Assembly (NCBI RefSeq): GCF_014650995.1 | Contig: NZ_BMWA01000011.1 | Span: 124,001 to 188,000, forward strand | Reading direction: 5' to 3' | Length of the DNA: 64,000 nucleotides | Origin: Streptomyces viridiviolaceus | GTDB taxonomy: Bacteria > Actinomycetota > Actinomycetes > Streptomycetales > Streptomycetaceae | Part shown: positions 42,582-54,069 of the stretch, piece after piece | Layout: each line of letters begins with the position of its first letter | Position numbering within the stretch: position 1 is the first letter of the stretch | Program-made: the position numbers and the translations under genes | The notes under the pieces: generated by a model | The model's input: only the letters and a program-made list of their open reading frames with translations | Told to the model about the DNA's origin: nothing | Databases searched by the model: none

Positions 42582-45500
42582 TCACGCCTCGAACACCTCA
42601 CGCACCAGCTGCTCCTGCTCGGCCTGGTGCCGCTTGGCGGAACCGACGGCCGGGGACGAGCTGTGCGGGCGCGAGATGCGGCGCAGGCGCTCGCCGTGCG
42701 GGACGTCGGCGCCGACCGCCAGGTCCAGGTGGTCGATCAGGTTCAGGGCGATGAACGGCCACGCACCCTGGTTCGCCGGCTCCTCCTGGGCCCACAGGTA
42801 CTTCTCGGCGTTCGGGTACTTGGCGATCTCCGCCTGGAGCTCGGCACCCGGCAGCGGGTACAGGCGCTCGATGCGGATGATGGCCGTGTCCGTGACGCCG
42901 CGCTTCTTCCGCTCGGCCTCCAGGTCGTAGTAGACCTTGCCGGCGCAGAAGACGACCTTCTTCACCGCGGCCGGGTCGACCGAGGCGTCGCCGATGACCG
43001 GGCGGAACTGGCCCGTCGTGAACTCCTCCGCCTTCGAGGCCGCCGCCTTCAGGCGCAGCATCGACTTCGGGGTGAAGACGACCAGCGGCTTGTGGTGCGG
43101 GTTGTGCACCTGCCACCGCAGGAGGTGGAAGTAGTTCGACGGCGACGTCGGCATGGCGACCGTCATGTTGTTCTGCGCGCAGAGCTGCAGGAAGCGCTCC
43201 GGGCGGGCCGAGGAGTGGTCCGGACCCTGGCCCTCGTAGCCGTGCGGCAGCAGGAGCACCACGCCGCTCGTCTGGTTCCACTTCTGCTCCGCCGACGAGA
43301 TGAACTCGTCCACGACCGTCTGGGCGCCGTTGACGAAGTCGCCGAACTGCGCCTCCCACATCACGAGCGCGTCGGGGCGGGCCAGCGAGTAGCCGTACTC
43401 GAAGCCCATCGCCGCGTACTCGGAGAGGAGGGAGTTGTAGACGTTCAGGCGGGCCTGGTCCTCGGACAGGTACAGCAGCGGGGTGTAGTCCTCGCCCGTC
43501 GCGCGGTCGATGAGCACCGCGTGGCGCTGGCCGAAGGTGCCGCGCTGGGAGTCCTGGCCGGCGAGCCGGACCGGGACGCCCTCCAGCAGGAGGGAGCCGA
43601 CGGCGAGGGTCTCGCCCATGCCCCAGTCGATGGTGCCGTCCTCGACCATCGCCGCCCGGCGCTGCAGCTGCGGCAGCAGGCGCGGGTGGACGGTGATGTG
43701 GTCGGGGATGTTGACCTGGGACTCGGCGATCCGCTTGACGACCTCGGAGGTGACCGCGGTGTTCACGGCGACCGGGAACTCGGCCTGCGGGTCGGTCGGC
43801 TCCACGGCGGCCGGCTGCGAGGTGGCCTCGCGGACCTCCGTGAAGACCTTCTCCAGCTGGCCCTGGTAGTCCTGCAGCGCCTGCTCGGCCTCTTCCAGGG
43901 TGATGTCGCCGCGACCGATGAGGGACTCGGTGTAGAGCTTGCGCACCGAGCGCTTCTTGTCGATCAGGTCGTACATCAGCGGCTGGGTGAAGGCCGGGTT
44001 GTCCGACTCGTTGTGACCGCGGCGGCGGTAGCAGATGAGGTCGATGACCACGTCCTTGTTGAACGCCTGGCGGAACTCGAACGCCAGCCGCGCAACGCGG
44101 ACGACGGCCTCGGGGTCGTCGCCGTTCACGTGGAAGATCGGGGCCTCGATCATGCGGGCCACGTCCGTGGCGTACATGGACGAACGCGACGACTCGGGGG
44201 CCGCGGTGAAGCCGACCTGGTTGTTGATGACGATGTGGACCGTGCCGCCGGTGCGGTAGCCGCGCAGCTGCGACATGTTCAGGGTCTCGGCCACCACGCC
44301 CTGGCCCGCGAAGGCCGCGTCGCCGTGGATCGCCACCGGCAGGACGGTGAAGTCCGTGCCGCCCTTGTTGATGATGTCCTGCTTGGCGCGGGCGACGCCC
44401 TCCAGGACCGGGTCCACCGCCTCCAGGTGCGAGGGGTTCGCGACCAGGGAGACCTTGATCTGCTCGCCGTCCAGGCCCGTGAAGGTGCCCTCGGCGCCCA
44501 GGTGGTACTTCACGTCGCCGGAGCCGTGCATCGACTTCGGGTCGAGGTTGCCCTCGAACTCGCGGAAGATCTGCGCGTACGACTTGCCGACGATGTTCGC
44601 CAGGACGTTCAGGCGGCCGCGGTGGGCCATGCCGATGACGACCTCGTCCAGGCGGGACTCGGCCGCCGAGTCGAGGACCGCGTCCAGCAGCGGGATGACG
44701 GACTCGCCGCCCTCCAGGGAGAAGCGCTTCTGGCCGACGTACTTCGTCTGCAGGAAGGTCTCGAAGGCCTCCGCCGCGTTCAGGCGGCGCAGGATGCGCA
44801 GCTGCTCCTCGCGCTCCGGCTTGGAGTGCGCGCGCTCCACGCGGTCCTGGATCCACTTGCGCTGCTTCGGGTCCTGGATGTGCATGAACTCGATGCCGGT
44901 GGTGCGGCAGTACGAGTCGCGCAGCACGCCGAGGATGTCGCGCAGCTTCATCATCGACTTGCCGGCGAAGCCGCCGACGGCGAACTCGCGCTCCAGGTCC
45001 CACAGGGTGAGGCCGTGCTCGGTGATGTCCAGGTCGGGGTGCTTGCGCTGCTGGTACTCCAGCGGGTCGGTGTCGGCCATGACGTGGCCGCGGACCCGGT
45101 AGGAGTGGATCAGCTCGAAGACGCGGGCGGCCTTCGTGACGTCGTCGTCGTGGGAGGCGTCGATGTCCTTGAGCCAGCGGACCGGCTCGTAGGGGATGCG
45201 CAGCGCCTCGAAGATCTCGTCGTAGAAGTCGTTCTCGCCGAGCAGGAGGTTGGCGACCTGGCGGAGGAACTCGCCGGAGGCGGCGCCCTGGATCACCCGG
45301 TGGTCGTAGGTCGACGTGAGCGTCATGACCTTCGAGATGCCGAGCTTGTTCAGGGTGTCCTGGCTGGTGCCCTGGAACTCCGCCGGGTAGTCCATGGAGC
45401 CGACGCCCATGATGACCGACTGGCCGGGCATCAGGCGCGGCACCGAGTGCACGGTGCCGAGGCCGCCGGGGTTGGTCAGGGAGACCGTGACGCCGGTGAA

Positions 45501-46403
45501 GTCGTCCATCGTCAGCTTGCCGTCGCGGGCGCGGCGGACGATGTCCTCGTAGGCCTGCCAGAACTCGAAGAAGTTCAGCGTCTCGGCCTTCTTGATCGCC
45601 GCGACGACCAGCTGGCGGTCGCCGTTGGGCTTGACCAGGTCGATGGCGAGGCCGAGGTTGACGTGCGCCGGCTTGATCAGCGTCGGCTTGCCGTCCTTCT
45701 CGCCGAACGCGTAGTTCATCGACGGCATGGCCTTGATGGCCTGCACCATCGCGTAGCCGATCAGGTGCGTGAAGGAGATCTTCCCGCCCCGGGCGCGCTT
45801 GAGGTGGTTGTTGATGACGATGCGGTTGTCGAACAGCAGCTTCACCGGGACCGCGCGCACGGACGTGGCCGTGGGCAGCTCCAGCGAGGCGTTCATGTTC
45901 TTCGCCACCGCGGCGGCGGGGCCGCGCAGCGTGACCAGCTCGGGGCCCGCGGGCGCCTCCTTGGCCGGCTCGGCCTTCGCCGGCGCCTTGGCGGCGGGCT
46001 TCGCGGCCGGGGCGGCGGGAGCGGCGGCCTTGGCGGCCGGGGCCGCCGGGGCGGCGGGCTTCGCGGCGGCGGCCGGCTGGGGAGCGGCCGGGGCCTGGGC
46101 GGGCTTCGCCGGAGCGGCCGGAGCCGCGGCCGGGGCCTGCGCCTGCGGCGCCGGGGCGGCCTGGGGCGCGCTCGTGGTCTCCGCGGTCGCGACGCCCGAC
46201 GCGGCCTGGGCGGCGGCCGCCCCCGGCTTGTAGTCGGCGAAGAAGTCCCACCAGGCACGGTCCACGGAATTCGGGTCCTGGAGGTACTGCTGATAGATCT
46301 CGTCGACGAGCCACTCATTGGGACCGAACGCCGCAGCGGGGTTCTTGCCCGCTTGGTCGGTGTCGGTCGAGATGCTCGAGTTACTGGGGGACTGTGGCGA
46401 CAC
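42582..46403 (-). CDS. sucA: Multifunctional 2-oxoglutarate decarboxylase/dehydrogenase (E1-E2 fusion, Kgd)
   Basis: A 1273-residue actinobacterial Kgd-type protein. Order: N-terminal E1 tail (FGPNEWLVDEIYQQYLQ), an Ala/Pro/Lys linker (about 58-148), an E2-like acyltransferase domain (about 150-390; active-site DHRVIQGAASGEFL), and a thiamine-diphosphate E1 domain (about 400-1273; GMAHRGRLNVL, GDAAFAGQGVVAET). It oxidises 2-oxoglutarate to succinyl-CoA with E3 and a lipoylated E2. The linker replaces a lipoyl domain. GTG 46403 starts SPQSPSNSS; an upstream in-frame GTG at about 46429 cannot be excluded. FHA protein GarA-type control is known for mycobacterial orthologues. Confidence 0.93.
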   Translation of the reverse strand: MSPQSPSNSSISTDTDQAGKNPAAAFGPNEWLVDEIYQQYLQDPNSVDRAWWDFFADYKPGAAAAQAASGVATAETTSAPQAAPAPQAQAPAAAPAAPAKPAQAPAAPQPAAAAKPAAPAAPAAKAAAPAAPAAKPAAKAPAKAEPAKEAPAGPELVTLRGPAAAVAKNMNASLELPTATSVRAVPVKLLFDNRIVINNHLKRARGGKISFTHLIGYAMVQAIKAMPSMNYAFGEKDGKPTLIKPAHVNLGLAIDLVKPNGDRQLVVAAIKKAETLNFFEFWQAYEDIVRRARDGKLTMDDFTGVTVSLTNPGGLGTVHSVPRLMPGQSVIMGVGSMDYPAEFQGTSQDTLNKLGISKVMTLTSTYDHRVIQGAASGEFLRQVANLLLGENDFYDEIFEALRIPYEPVRWLKDIDASHDDDVTKAARVFELIHSYRVRGHVMADTDPLEYQQRKHPDLDITEHGLTLWDLEREFAVGGFAGKSMMKLRDILGVLRDSYCRTTGIEFMHIQDPKQRKWIQDRVERAHSKPEREEQLRILRRLNAAEAFETFLQTKYVGQKRFSLEGGESVIPLLDAVLDSAAESRLDEVVIGMAHRGRLNVLANIVGKSYAQIFREFEGNLDPKSMHGSGDVKYHLGAEGTFTGLDGEQIKVSLVANPSHLEAVDPVLEGVARAKQDIINKGGTDFTVLPVAIHGDAAFAGQGVVAETLNMSQLRGYRTGGTVHIVINNQVGFTAAPESSRSSMYATDVARMIEAPIFHVNGDDPEAVVRVARLAFEFRQAFNKDVVIDLICYRRRGHNESDNPAFTQPLMYDLIDKKRSVRKLYTESLIGRGDITLEEAEQALQDYQGQLEKVFTEVREATSQPAAVEPTDPQAEFPVAVNTAVTSEVVKRIAESQVNIPDHITVHPRLLPQLQRRAAMVEDGTIDWGMGETLAVGSLLLEGVPVRLAGQDSQRGTFGQRHAVLIDRATGEDYTPLLYLSEDQARLNVYNSLLSEYAAMGFEYGYSLARPDALVMWEAQFGDFVNGAQTVVDEFISSAEQKWNQTSGVVLLLPHGYEGQGPDHSSARPERFLQLCAQNNMTVAMPTSPSNYFHLLRWQVHNPHHKPLVVFTPKSMLRLKAAASKAEEFTTGQFRPVIGDASVDPAAVKKVVFCAGKVYYDLEAERKKRGVTDTAIIRIERLYPLPGAELQAEIAKYPNAEKYLWAQEEPANQGAWPFIALNLIDHLDLAVGADVPHGERLRRISRPHSSSPAVGSAKRHQAEQEQLVREVFEA

Positions 46404-46684
46404 GGCGGCAACCGCCCTCTTCCGCTTCACAAGGTGATGGACAGCGGGAATTAAGGCTACGCCTCCAAGAGCGGGAAGGTCAGGCCGGGCCCGTTCATCG
46501 TCGCGTAAGTCACATTGCAGACCGTGTTTCGGCGCTGGAAATGGCGGGAAACAAGCGTGGTTCTGCTTCAGATGGGAACGGGGCACCGGGACCCGGCGCA
46601 GGCGAGGCGCGGGCCTGTGGCTGATCACACGTGTCCGTCGGCGCGGACGCTCGTGGATCTTGTGGCTCCGCTTCGAACTGTACG

Positions 46685-47794
46685 TCAACTTGGCGAAGAC
46701 GGAAGGCCCGGAAGGGTGACGAGGATCCGGCAGCCCCGCTCGGATTCGGCCACACCGATCCGGCCGCCGTGGAGATCCACCGCCCAGCGCGCGATCGCCA
46801 GGCCGAGCCCCGTGCCCCCGTCGCTGCCCGGGCCGTGCGGCCGGGACACCGCTCCGCGGTTGAACCGCTCGAACACCCGGTGCCACTCCGACCGGGGAAT
46901 GCCGGGACCCTCGTCCAGAACCTCCAGCTCGAGCGACTCCGGAAGGGCCCCGCGCCGCGCCTTGACCGTCACCCGGCCGTGCGGCGGGCTGTGCTTGACC
47001 GCGTTGTCGATGAGGTTGGCGACCACCTGGTGGATGCGCTCGGGGTCCGCGTGCGCGGTCAGCTCCGACGGGAAGACGTCCAGGGCCAGGTGGACGTCCT
47101 TGCGGGTGTGGCTGCCGGACCCGGAGGCGATGCCCGCGCGCGCCGACGCGACCATGTTGGCCTCCTTCAGCACGCCCGACAGGTAGGGCCACACCTCGAA
47201 GCGCCGCTTGCGCAGCGGTACGACGCCGTTGTCCAGGCGGGAGAGGTCCAGCAGCGTCTCCACCAGCCGGCCGAGCCGCTCGGTCTGCTTCAGCGCCGTC
47301 CGCATGGTCTCCGGGTCGGCCTCGGTGACGCCGTCGACGATGTTCTCCAGCACCGCGCGCAGCCCCGCGATGGGCGTGCGCAGCTCGTGGGAGACGTTCG
47401 CCACCAGCTCCTTGCGCTGCCGGTCCTGGGCCTCCAGGTCGTCGGCCATGCGGTTGATCGTGACGGCCAGGTCGCCCAGCTCGTCGCGGCGGTTCTCACG
47501 CACCCGGCGGGTGTAGTCGCCGTGCGAGATGGACCGCGCCACCGCGTTCATCTCGTCCAGCGGCGCGGTCAGCGAGTGGGCCACGAACTGCGTGATCAGC
47601 AGTGTGGCGATCATCGAGAAGACCGTGATGAAGCGCAGCTCCGTCTTGGTGTGCACCGCTATCACCGACAGCCCGGTGGTGATCAGCACCGAGGTGACGA
47701 CCAGCGCACCCAGCTTGGTCTTGATCGAGAACGGGCGTACGCCGCCCCAGGGTTCCCCGGGGCTCCTCCGTGCGGCTTCCCGCCCTCGGCTCAT
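46685..47794 (-). CDS. Two-component sensor histidine kinase
   Basis: A 369-residue membrane kinase: two helices (about residues 25-45 and 52-72) with almost no external loop, HAMP (LTAPLDEMNAVARSISHGDY), HisKA with LVANVSHELRTPIAGL, and HATPase with NLIDNAVKHSP, DEGPGIP, GGTGLGLAIA. It is paired with the response regulator upstream (ATGA overlap). The lack of an external sensor suggests sensing in the membrane. Confidence 0.92.
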   Translation of the reverse strand: MSRGREAARRSPGEPWGGVRPFSIKTKLGALVVTSVLITTGLSVIAVHTKTELRFITVFSMIATLLITQFVAHSLTAPLDEMNAVARSISHGDYTRRVRENRRDELGDLAVTINRMADDLEAQDRQRKELVANVSHELRTPIAGLRAVLENIVDGVTEADPETMRTALKQTERLGRLVETLLDLSRLDNGVVPLRKRRFEVWPYLSGVLKEANMVASARAGIASGSGSHTRKDVHLALDVFPSELTAHADPERIHQVVANLIDNAVKHSPPHGRVTVKARRGALPESLELEVLDEGPGIPRSEWHRVFERFNRGAVSRPHGPGSDGGTGLGLAIARWAVDLHGGRIGVAESERGCRILVTLPGLPSSPS

Positions 47795-48531
47795 GGCGTC
47801 GGCGTCTCCAGCGCGTAGCCCACACCGTGCACGGTACGGATCCGCTCGGCGCCGATCTTCCGCCGCAGAGCCTTGATGTGGCTGTCCACGGTCCGGGTGC
47901 CGGAGGCGTCCGCCCAGTCCCACACCTCGGCCAGCAGCTGCTCACGGGAGAGCACCGCGCGCGGGGTGTTCGCCAGGCACACCAGCAGGTCGAACTCGGT
48001 GGGCGTGAGGTGGACGTCCTCGCTGCGCACCCGCACCCGGCGCTGCGCGTGGTCGATCTCCAGCTCGCCGAGCCGCAGGATGCCGCTGCGCGGCGTCGAG
48101 GCGGCCACCACGGCCCGCTCCACGCGGCGCAGCAGCACGTGGACGCGGGCCGCCAGCTCCCGCATCGAGAACGGCTTCGTCATGTAGTCGTCGGCGCCGA
48201 CGCCGAGCCCGACCAGCATGTCCGTCTCGTCGTCGCGCGCGGTGAGCATCAGCACCGGCACCGGGCGCTGGGCCTGCACGCGCCGGCAGACCTCCAGGCC
48301 GTCGAAGCCGGGCAGCATGATGTCGAGGATCAGCAGGTCGGGCTGCCAAGCCTCGGCCGTGTCGACGGCGGACGGACCGTCGCCCGCCGTTTGCACCAGG
48401 AATCCCTCGGCACGCAGGCGGGTCGCGATGGCGTCCACGATCGTCTGGTCGTCCTCGACCACCAGCACCCGGCGCTGAGCGCCCGGGGTGGCCGCCGCCG
48501 TGCCGTTGTGGGAGGTGTGTGTCTGCTCCAT
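47791..48531 (-). CDS. OmpR-family response regulator
   Basis: A 246-residue regulator with receiver domain (VLVVEDDQ, phospho-Asp in LLILDIMLPG, TARDD, TKPF) and winged-helix domain (LTPTEFDLLVCLANTP, RTVDSHIKALRRKIG, TVHGVGYAL). ATG 48531. Confidence 0.94.
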   Translation of the reverse strand: MEQTHTSHNGTAAATPGAQRRVLVVEDDQTIVDAIATRLRAEGFLVQTAGDGPSAVDTAEAWQPDLLILDIMLPGFDGLEVCRRVQAQRPVPVLMLTARDDETDMLVGLGVGADDYMTKPFSMRELAARVHVLLRRVERAVVAASTPRSGILRLGELEIDHAQRRVRVRSEDVHLTPTEFDLLVCLANTPRAVLSREQLLAEVWDWADASGTRTVDSHIKALRRKIGAERIRTVHGVGYALETPTP

Positions 48532-48644
48532 CGCCCGCCCCTGAGGTGTGCTTTCCGGAATCCGTGGGGTGATCCCATGACTGCGATTGACGCTTGAATG
48601 ATCCGCGCCAAGGCAGCAGCGTACGGGGACTCACCGGGCCTTTG

Positions 48645-49325
48645 CTATCCAGGTCCGACGCCGAGGTGGACGACGTCCGGAACGCCCCGGGCAACGGGGA
48701 TCTCTTCGGTACGCACCTGCTGGAACCCGGCATTACGCAAGGATTCTTCGAATTCCGGAGAGGGCTGCGCCGACCATACGGCGAGCACCCCGCCGGGTCT
48801 CAACACCCTTGCGCAGCAAGCCAGTCCGGCCGGTGCGTACAACCCGTCGTTGCCCTCGGTGACGGTCCAGCCGGGGCCGTTGTCGATGTCGAGGCACAGG
48901 GCGTCGTACGTGGCGCATGTCTCATTGACGTATGCGACCAGATCCGCTTCCACGACCTCCGTGCGCGGGTCGGCCAGAGCCCCCGCGGAGAAGGGGGCCA
49001 AGGGTCCGTCGCGGTGCCAGTCGATGACGGCGCGCTCGCGTTCGACGACCGTGATGCGGCCCCAGCGGGGGTCGGCGGCGGCGTGTGCGAGCGAGAAGCC
49101 GACGCCCAGCCCGCCGATCAGCACGTGCGGCGCGGCCCGCTCGCCGAGCGCCTCGGCCGCCACGTCGACGAGCCGCCGCTCCGAGCGCCCGTCGGAGGTG
49201 TCCATCAGGAAGCAGCCGTTCGCGATGATCTGGAGCAACGCTCCGTGACGGCGCAGGACGACCTCGCCGTACGGGCCCTCGCGACGGTCCAGCACTTCGG
49301 GTTTCTCGAACGAGGTGGTGGACAT
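48645..49325 (-). CDS. Spermidine-synthase-like (SpeE-fold) protein
   Basis: A 226-residue Rossmann-fold protein of the spermidine synthase superfamily: VLIGGLGVGFSLAHA, ITVVERERAVIDWHR, DALCLDIDNGPGW. The DxGDG-like motif of true synthases is DIDNG here, so it may not use decarboxylated SAM. Divergent from lon. Confidence 0.83.
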   Translation of the reverse strand: MSTTSFEKPEVLDRREGPYGEVVLRRHGALLQIIANGCFLMDTSDGRSERRLVDVAAEALGERAAPHVLIGGLGVGFSLAHAAADPRWGRITVVERERAVIDWHRDGPLAPFSAGALADPRTEVVEADLVAYVNETCATYDALCLDIDNGPGWTVTEGNDGLYAPAGLACCARVLRPGGVLAVWSAQPSPEFEESLRNAGFQQVRTEEIPVARGVPDVVHLGVGPG

Positions 49326-49436
49326 CGACCCATCCTGGCAGGCGGGGCGGGCGCAGTGGGCGGAATTACCGGCGGACCGCCCGTGCTGGTGAAAGGGGAC
49401 CGCCGTGGTCCGCCCCCCGGGGACCCGTCGGCCCAT

Positions 49437-49453
49437 GATCGCTGAGAGCGAAC
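49437..49453. promoter_or_regulatory. ClgR-like inverted repeat upstream of lon
   Basis: GATCGCTGAGAGCGAAC: arms match in 6 of 7 positions around GAG, and contain CGC-N5-GCG, resembling ClgR sites of actinobacterial protease genes. Confidence 0.55.
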
Positions 49454-49486
49454 ACGGCGTGGGGAACAATCCGCCTGCGGCAAGCA

Positions 49487-49505
49487 TTGAGTCCACGTAA
49501 CTCAA
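49487..49505. promoter_or_regulatory. HAIR element (HspR operator) upstream of lon
   Basis: TTGAGT-N7-ACTCAA, 12 of 12 core bases of the HspR-associated inverted repeat CTTGAGT-N7-ACTCAAG (outer bases differ), 22 bp before the lon start. Streptomyces lon is a known member of the HspR regulon together with dnaK and clpB. Confidence 0.88.
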
Positions 49506-49527
49506 CTTGACTGCCGAAGGGGAGATC

Positions 49528-51951
<2,424 letters not shown>

Positions 51952-51973
51952 CGGACGCCCCCGGATGAGGGGA

Positions 51974-52003
51974 GGCCCGGGTCCCGTGAGGGAGGCCCGG
52001 GCC
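51974..52003. terminator. Bidirectional terminator after lon
   Basis: GGCCCGGG (51974-51981) and CCCGGGCC (51996-52003) plus an inner CCC/GGG pairing, between convergent lon and GH25 genes. Confidence 0.75.
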
Positions 52004-52020
52004 TTCACCGTACGTGCGCG

Positions 52021-52848
52021 TCAGCCGTTGGCGAGCGCCTGGACGCGGTCGAGGGCGCCGTTGAACCTGTTGTGGTCGCCGACCGTCGGGCCGGACGAGG
52101 TGTACTGCCACATCGTGTAGTACGACCAGCCCGCCGGAAGGGTGCCCACCGTCGAGGCGTAGCGGGCGATCCACAGCGGGTTGTAGGCGGCGAAGCCGGA
52201 GTAGTTGCCGGTGCACTGGGTCCACCAGCTGGTGGCCGTGTAGATCACGGCGTCCCGGCCGGTGCGGGCCTTGTAGGTGTTCAGGAAGTCGCGGATCCAG
52301 GAGACCATCTGGCTCTGCGTCTTGCCGTAGCAGGCGGCCCCGTACGGGTTCCACTCGATGTCCAGGGCGCCCGGCAGCGTCTTGCCGTCGCGGGACCAGC
52401 CGCCGCCGTGGTCGACGAAGTAGTTGGCCTGGGTGGCGCCGCTGGTGGTGTCGGGGGTGGCGAAGTGGTACGCGCCGCGGATCATGCCTACGTTGTAGGA
52501 GCCGTTGTACTGCTGGGCGAAGTAGGGGTTCGTGTAGTACGTCCCCTCGGTCGCCTTCACGTAGGCCCACTTGACCCCGCTGTTCCACAGGGTCGACCAG
52601 GCGACGTTGCCCTGGTGGCTGGAGACGTCGACGCCCTCCGTCTGGGTGGCGTCGCCGGGTACGGGTGTGCCGTGCTGCCCGTCGTGTTCCACCACGCCCA
52701 TGCCCATGTGGGCGGATCCGCGCGGCGGTGTGTCGGCGGCCGACGAGGACTGGGCGGGGACGGTGAGGAGCAGGGAGAACGCGGCGAGCAGGATCCCGGT
52801 GAGGGTCAGGCGCCGGCCGCGGGCCGATCCGGATCTGTGCACGGGCAT
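52021..52848 (-). CDS. Secreted GH25 lysozyme (muramidase)
   Basis: A 275-residue secreted N-acetylmuramidase. Signal peptide MPVHRSGSARGRR followed by LTLTGILLAAFSLLLTVPA with SSAADT cleavage region. GH25 catalytic residues: Asp in GVDVSSHQGN and Asp/Glu in ALDIEWNP; WQYTSSGPTVGDHNRFNG closes the barrel. No wall-binding domain. ATG 52848 has GGAGG 8 nt upstream. Confidence 0.93.
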   Translation of the reverse strand: MPVHRSGSARGRRLTLTGILLAAFSLLLTVPAQSSSAADTPPRGSAHMGMGVVEHDGQHGTPVPGDATQTEGVDVSSHQGNVAWSTLWNSGVKWAYVKATEGTYYTNPYFAQQYNGSYNVGMIRGAYHFATPDTTSGATQANYFVDHGGGWSRDGKTLPGALDIEWNPYGAACYGKTQSQMVSWIRDFLNTYKARTGRDAVIYTATSWWTQCTGNYSGFAAYNPLWIARYASTVGTLPAGWSYYTMWQYTSSGPTVGDHNRFNGALDRVQALANG

Positions 52849-53062
52849 GGACGTGCCTCCGAAGGCTCGGTGGTGCACGGTGGGGGATGGTGTGAGCATG
52901 CCATTCATTGACCGGTGAAGAAGCTACGCACGTAGAACGCCCGGTGGGAAGAGGGTTCGGAAGCTGCCGTTGGTCTAAGCCTGCGAAATACTTGCGGAGC
53001 TGCGGCGATGGCGGCCCGTGGCGAAAACTTTCAGGACCGGGAAAATTCAGGCAGGGGCTGAC

Positions 53063-53575
53063 GTGCACGAAGACGGAAACGGCGGCTGTCGTGGAGTCGA
53101 CTCCGGGGGTGCCCCCTCCGGGGGAGAACCGCGCAGTGGTGTGAACCAGCCGGAATTCCTGGCGCTGGAGCGCGAGTTGACGGTGCTGCTGCGACGTGCC
53201 CGGGCCAACCAGGGCGAGATGGCGCGGGAGGTCCACCCGGACCTGGAGTCCTCCGCGTACGGGCTCCTCGTACGGCTCGGCGAGTGCGGCGGGCAGCGGG
53301 CGACGGAACTGGCCGCCTACATCGGCGTCGGCAAGGCGACGATGTCCCGGCAACTGCGCGCCCTGGAGGAACTGGGCCTCGTCACCCGCGAGCCCGACCC
53401 CGCCGACGGCCGCGCCTGGGTGGTCACCCTGACCCGCGAGGGCCAGGAACGCGTCGGCCGCGTGCGGGAGGCCCGCCGGGCCCGCTACGCCCGCCGGCTC
53501 GCCGACTGGGACCCGCGCGAGGTGGCGGAGCTGGCCCGGCTGCTGCACGAACTCAACCGCGGCATGGAGAAGTAG
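53063..53575 (+). CDS. MarR-family regulator
   Basis: A MarR protein of up to 170 residues: ELAAYIGVGKATMSRQLRAL recognition region, wing REPDPADGRAWVVTLT. GTG 53063 (AGGGG upstream) gives a flexible 26-residue N-tail; GTG 53141 would remove it. Divergent from the GH25 gene, so it may control it, but I see no clear operator. Confidence 0.85.
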   Translation: MHEDGNGGCRGVDSGGAPSGGEPRSGVNQPEFLALERELTVLLRRARANQGEMAREVHPDLESSAYGLLVRLGECGGQRATELAAYIGVGKATMSRQLRALEELGLVTREPDPADGRAWVVTLTREGQERVGRVREARRARYARRLADWDPREVAELARLLHELNRGMEK

Positions 53576-53773
53576 CCCGCCGCCGCACCGACGGCCGCGC
53601 CCGCCGTGCGTGCGGCTGCGCGCGTCCGACGGCCCGACCGGCGACTTCGCCCCGGGGCGCGCGTCGTGCTCGTCCCGGGCGAGGGCCGCCGTAGGTGCCC
53701 TGTTCGCACCACCGCACGGTCCCGGCGGACCGGCGTGCGTGCCCCGAGGCGACCATCACCCGTATCCCTGCGT

Positions 53774-53996
53774 GAACCCCCTGCTTCCCCCTGGCGGGAC
53801 CACCGCGGGCGCGGTCGGAGTGGACCGCCGCCAGACGGCGTGCGTGTCCGGAGTTGATCAGCGTGGGGTTCTGCGGGTGCAGGCTGGGTGTTCCTCAGCC
53901 GGAGCATCGCGTGCGCGGTCGGAGCGGGTCGCCGCCCGGAACGGCGTGCGTGTCCGGAGCCGACTGCGGGAACCCCGGTTTCCCCTGGTCGGGCCA
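53774..53996 (+). repeat. Imperfect direct repeats in a gene-free region
   Basis: The 494-bp gap 53576-54069 has no gene. Two related units occur: GCGCGGTCGGAG...GGCGTGCGTGTCCGGAG (53809-53857 and 53913-53963) and AACCCC..TTCCCC(C)TGG (53774-53797 and 53970-53989). They look like diverged duplicated fragments of unknown origin. Confidence 0.6.
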
Positions 53997-54069
53997 TGAG
54001 CGGTCCGTTGCCCGCGTCCCCGCCCGGCCGCCCTGCGTGCCCGGGGGCGAGGGCCGCGCGCGGGGCGGT

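Noticed and set aside
42627..46454. 1275-codon plus-strand frame opposite the 2-oxoglutarate dehydrogenase gene
   Set aside because: Shadow frame; composition not protein-like and the opposite frame has clear enzyme motifs.
46404..47192. N-terminal extension of the 2-oxoglutarate dehydrogenase frame into the kinase gene
   Set aside because: The family begins near FGPNEWLVDEIY; extension overlaps a clear histidine kinase gene and is low-complexity.
52972..52984. TTGGTCTAAGCCT near the GH25/MarR promoters
   Set aside because: Half of a dre only; could be chance, although DasR control of a lysozyme would be plausible.
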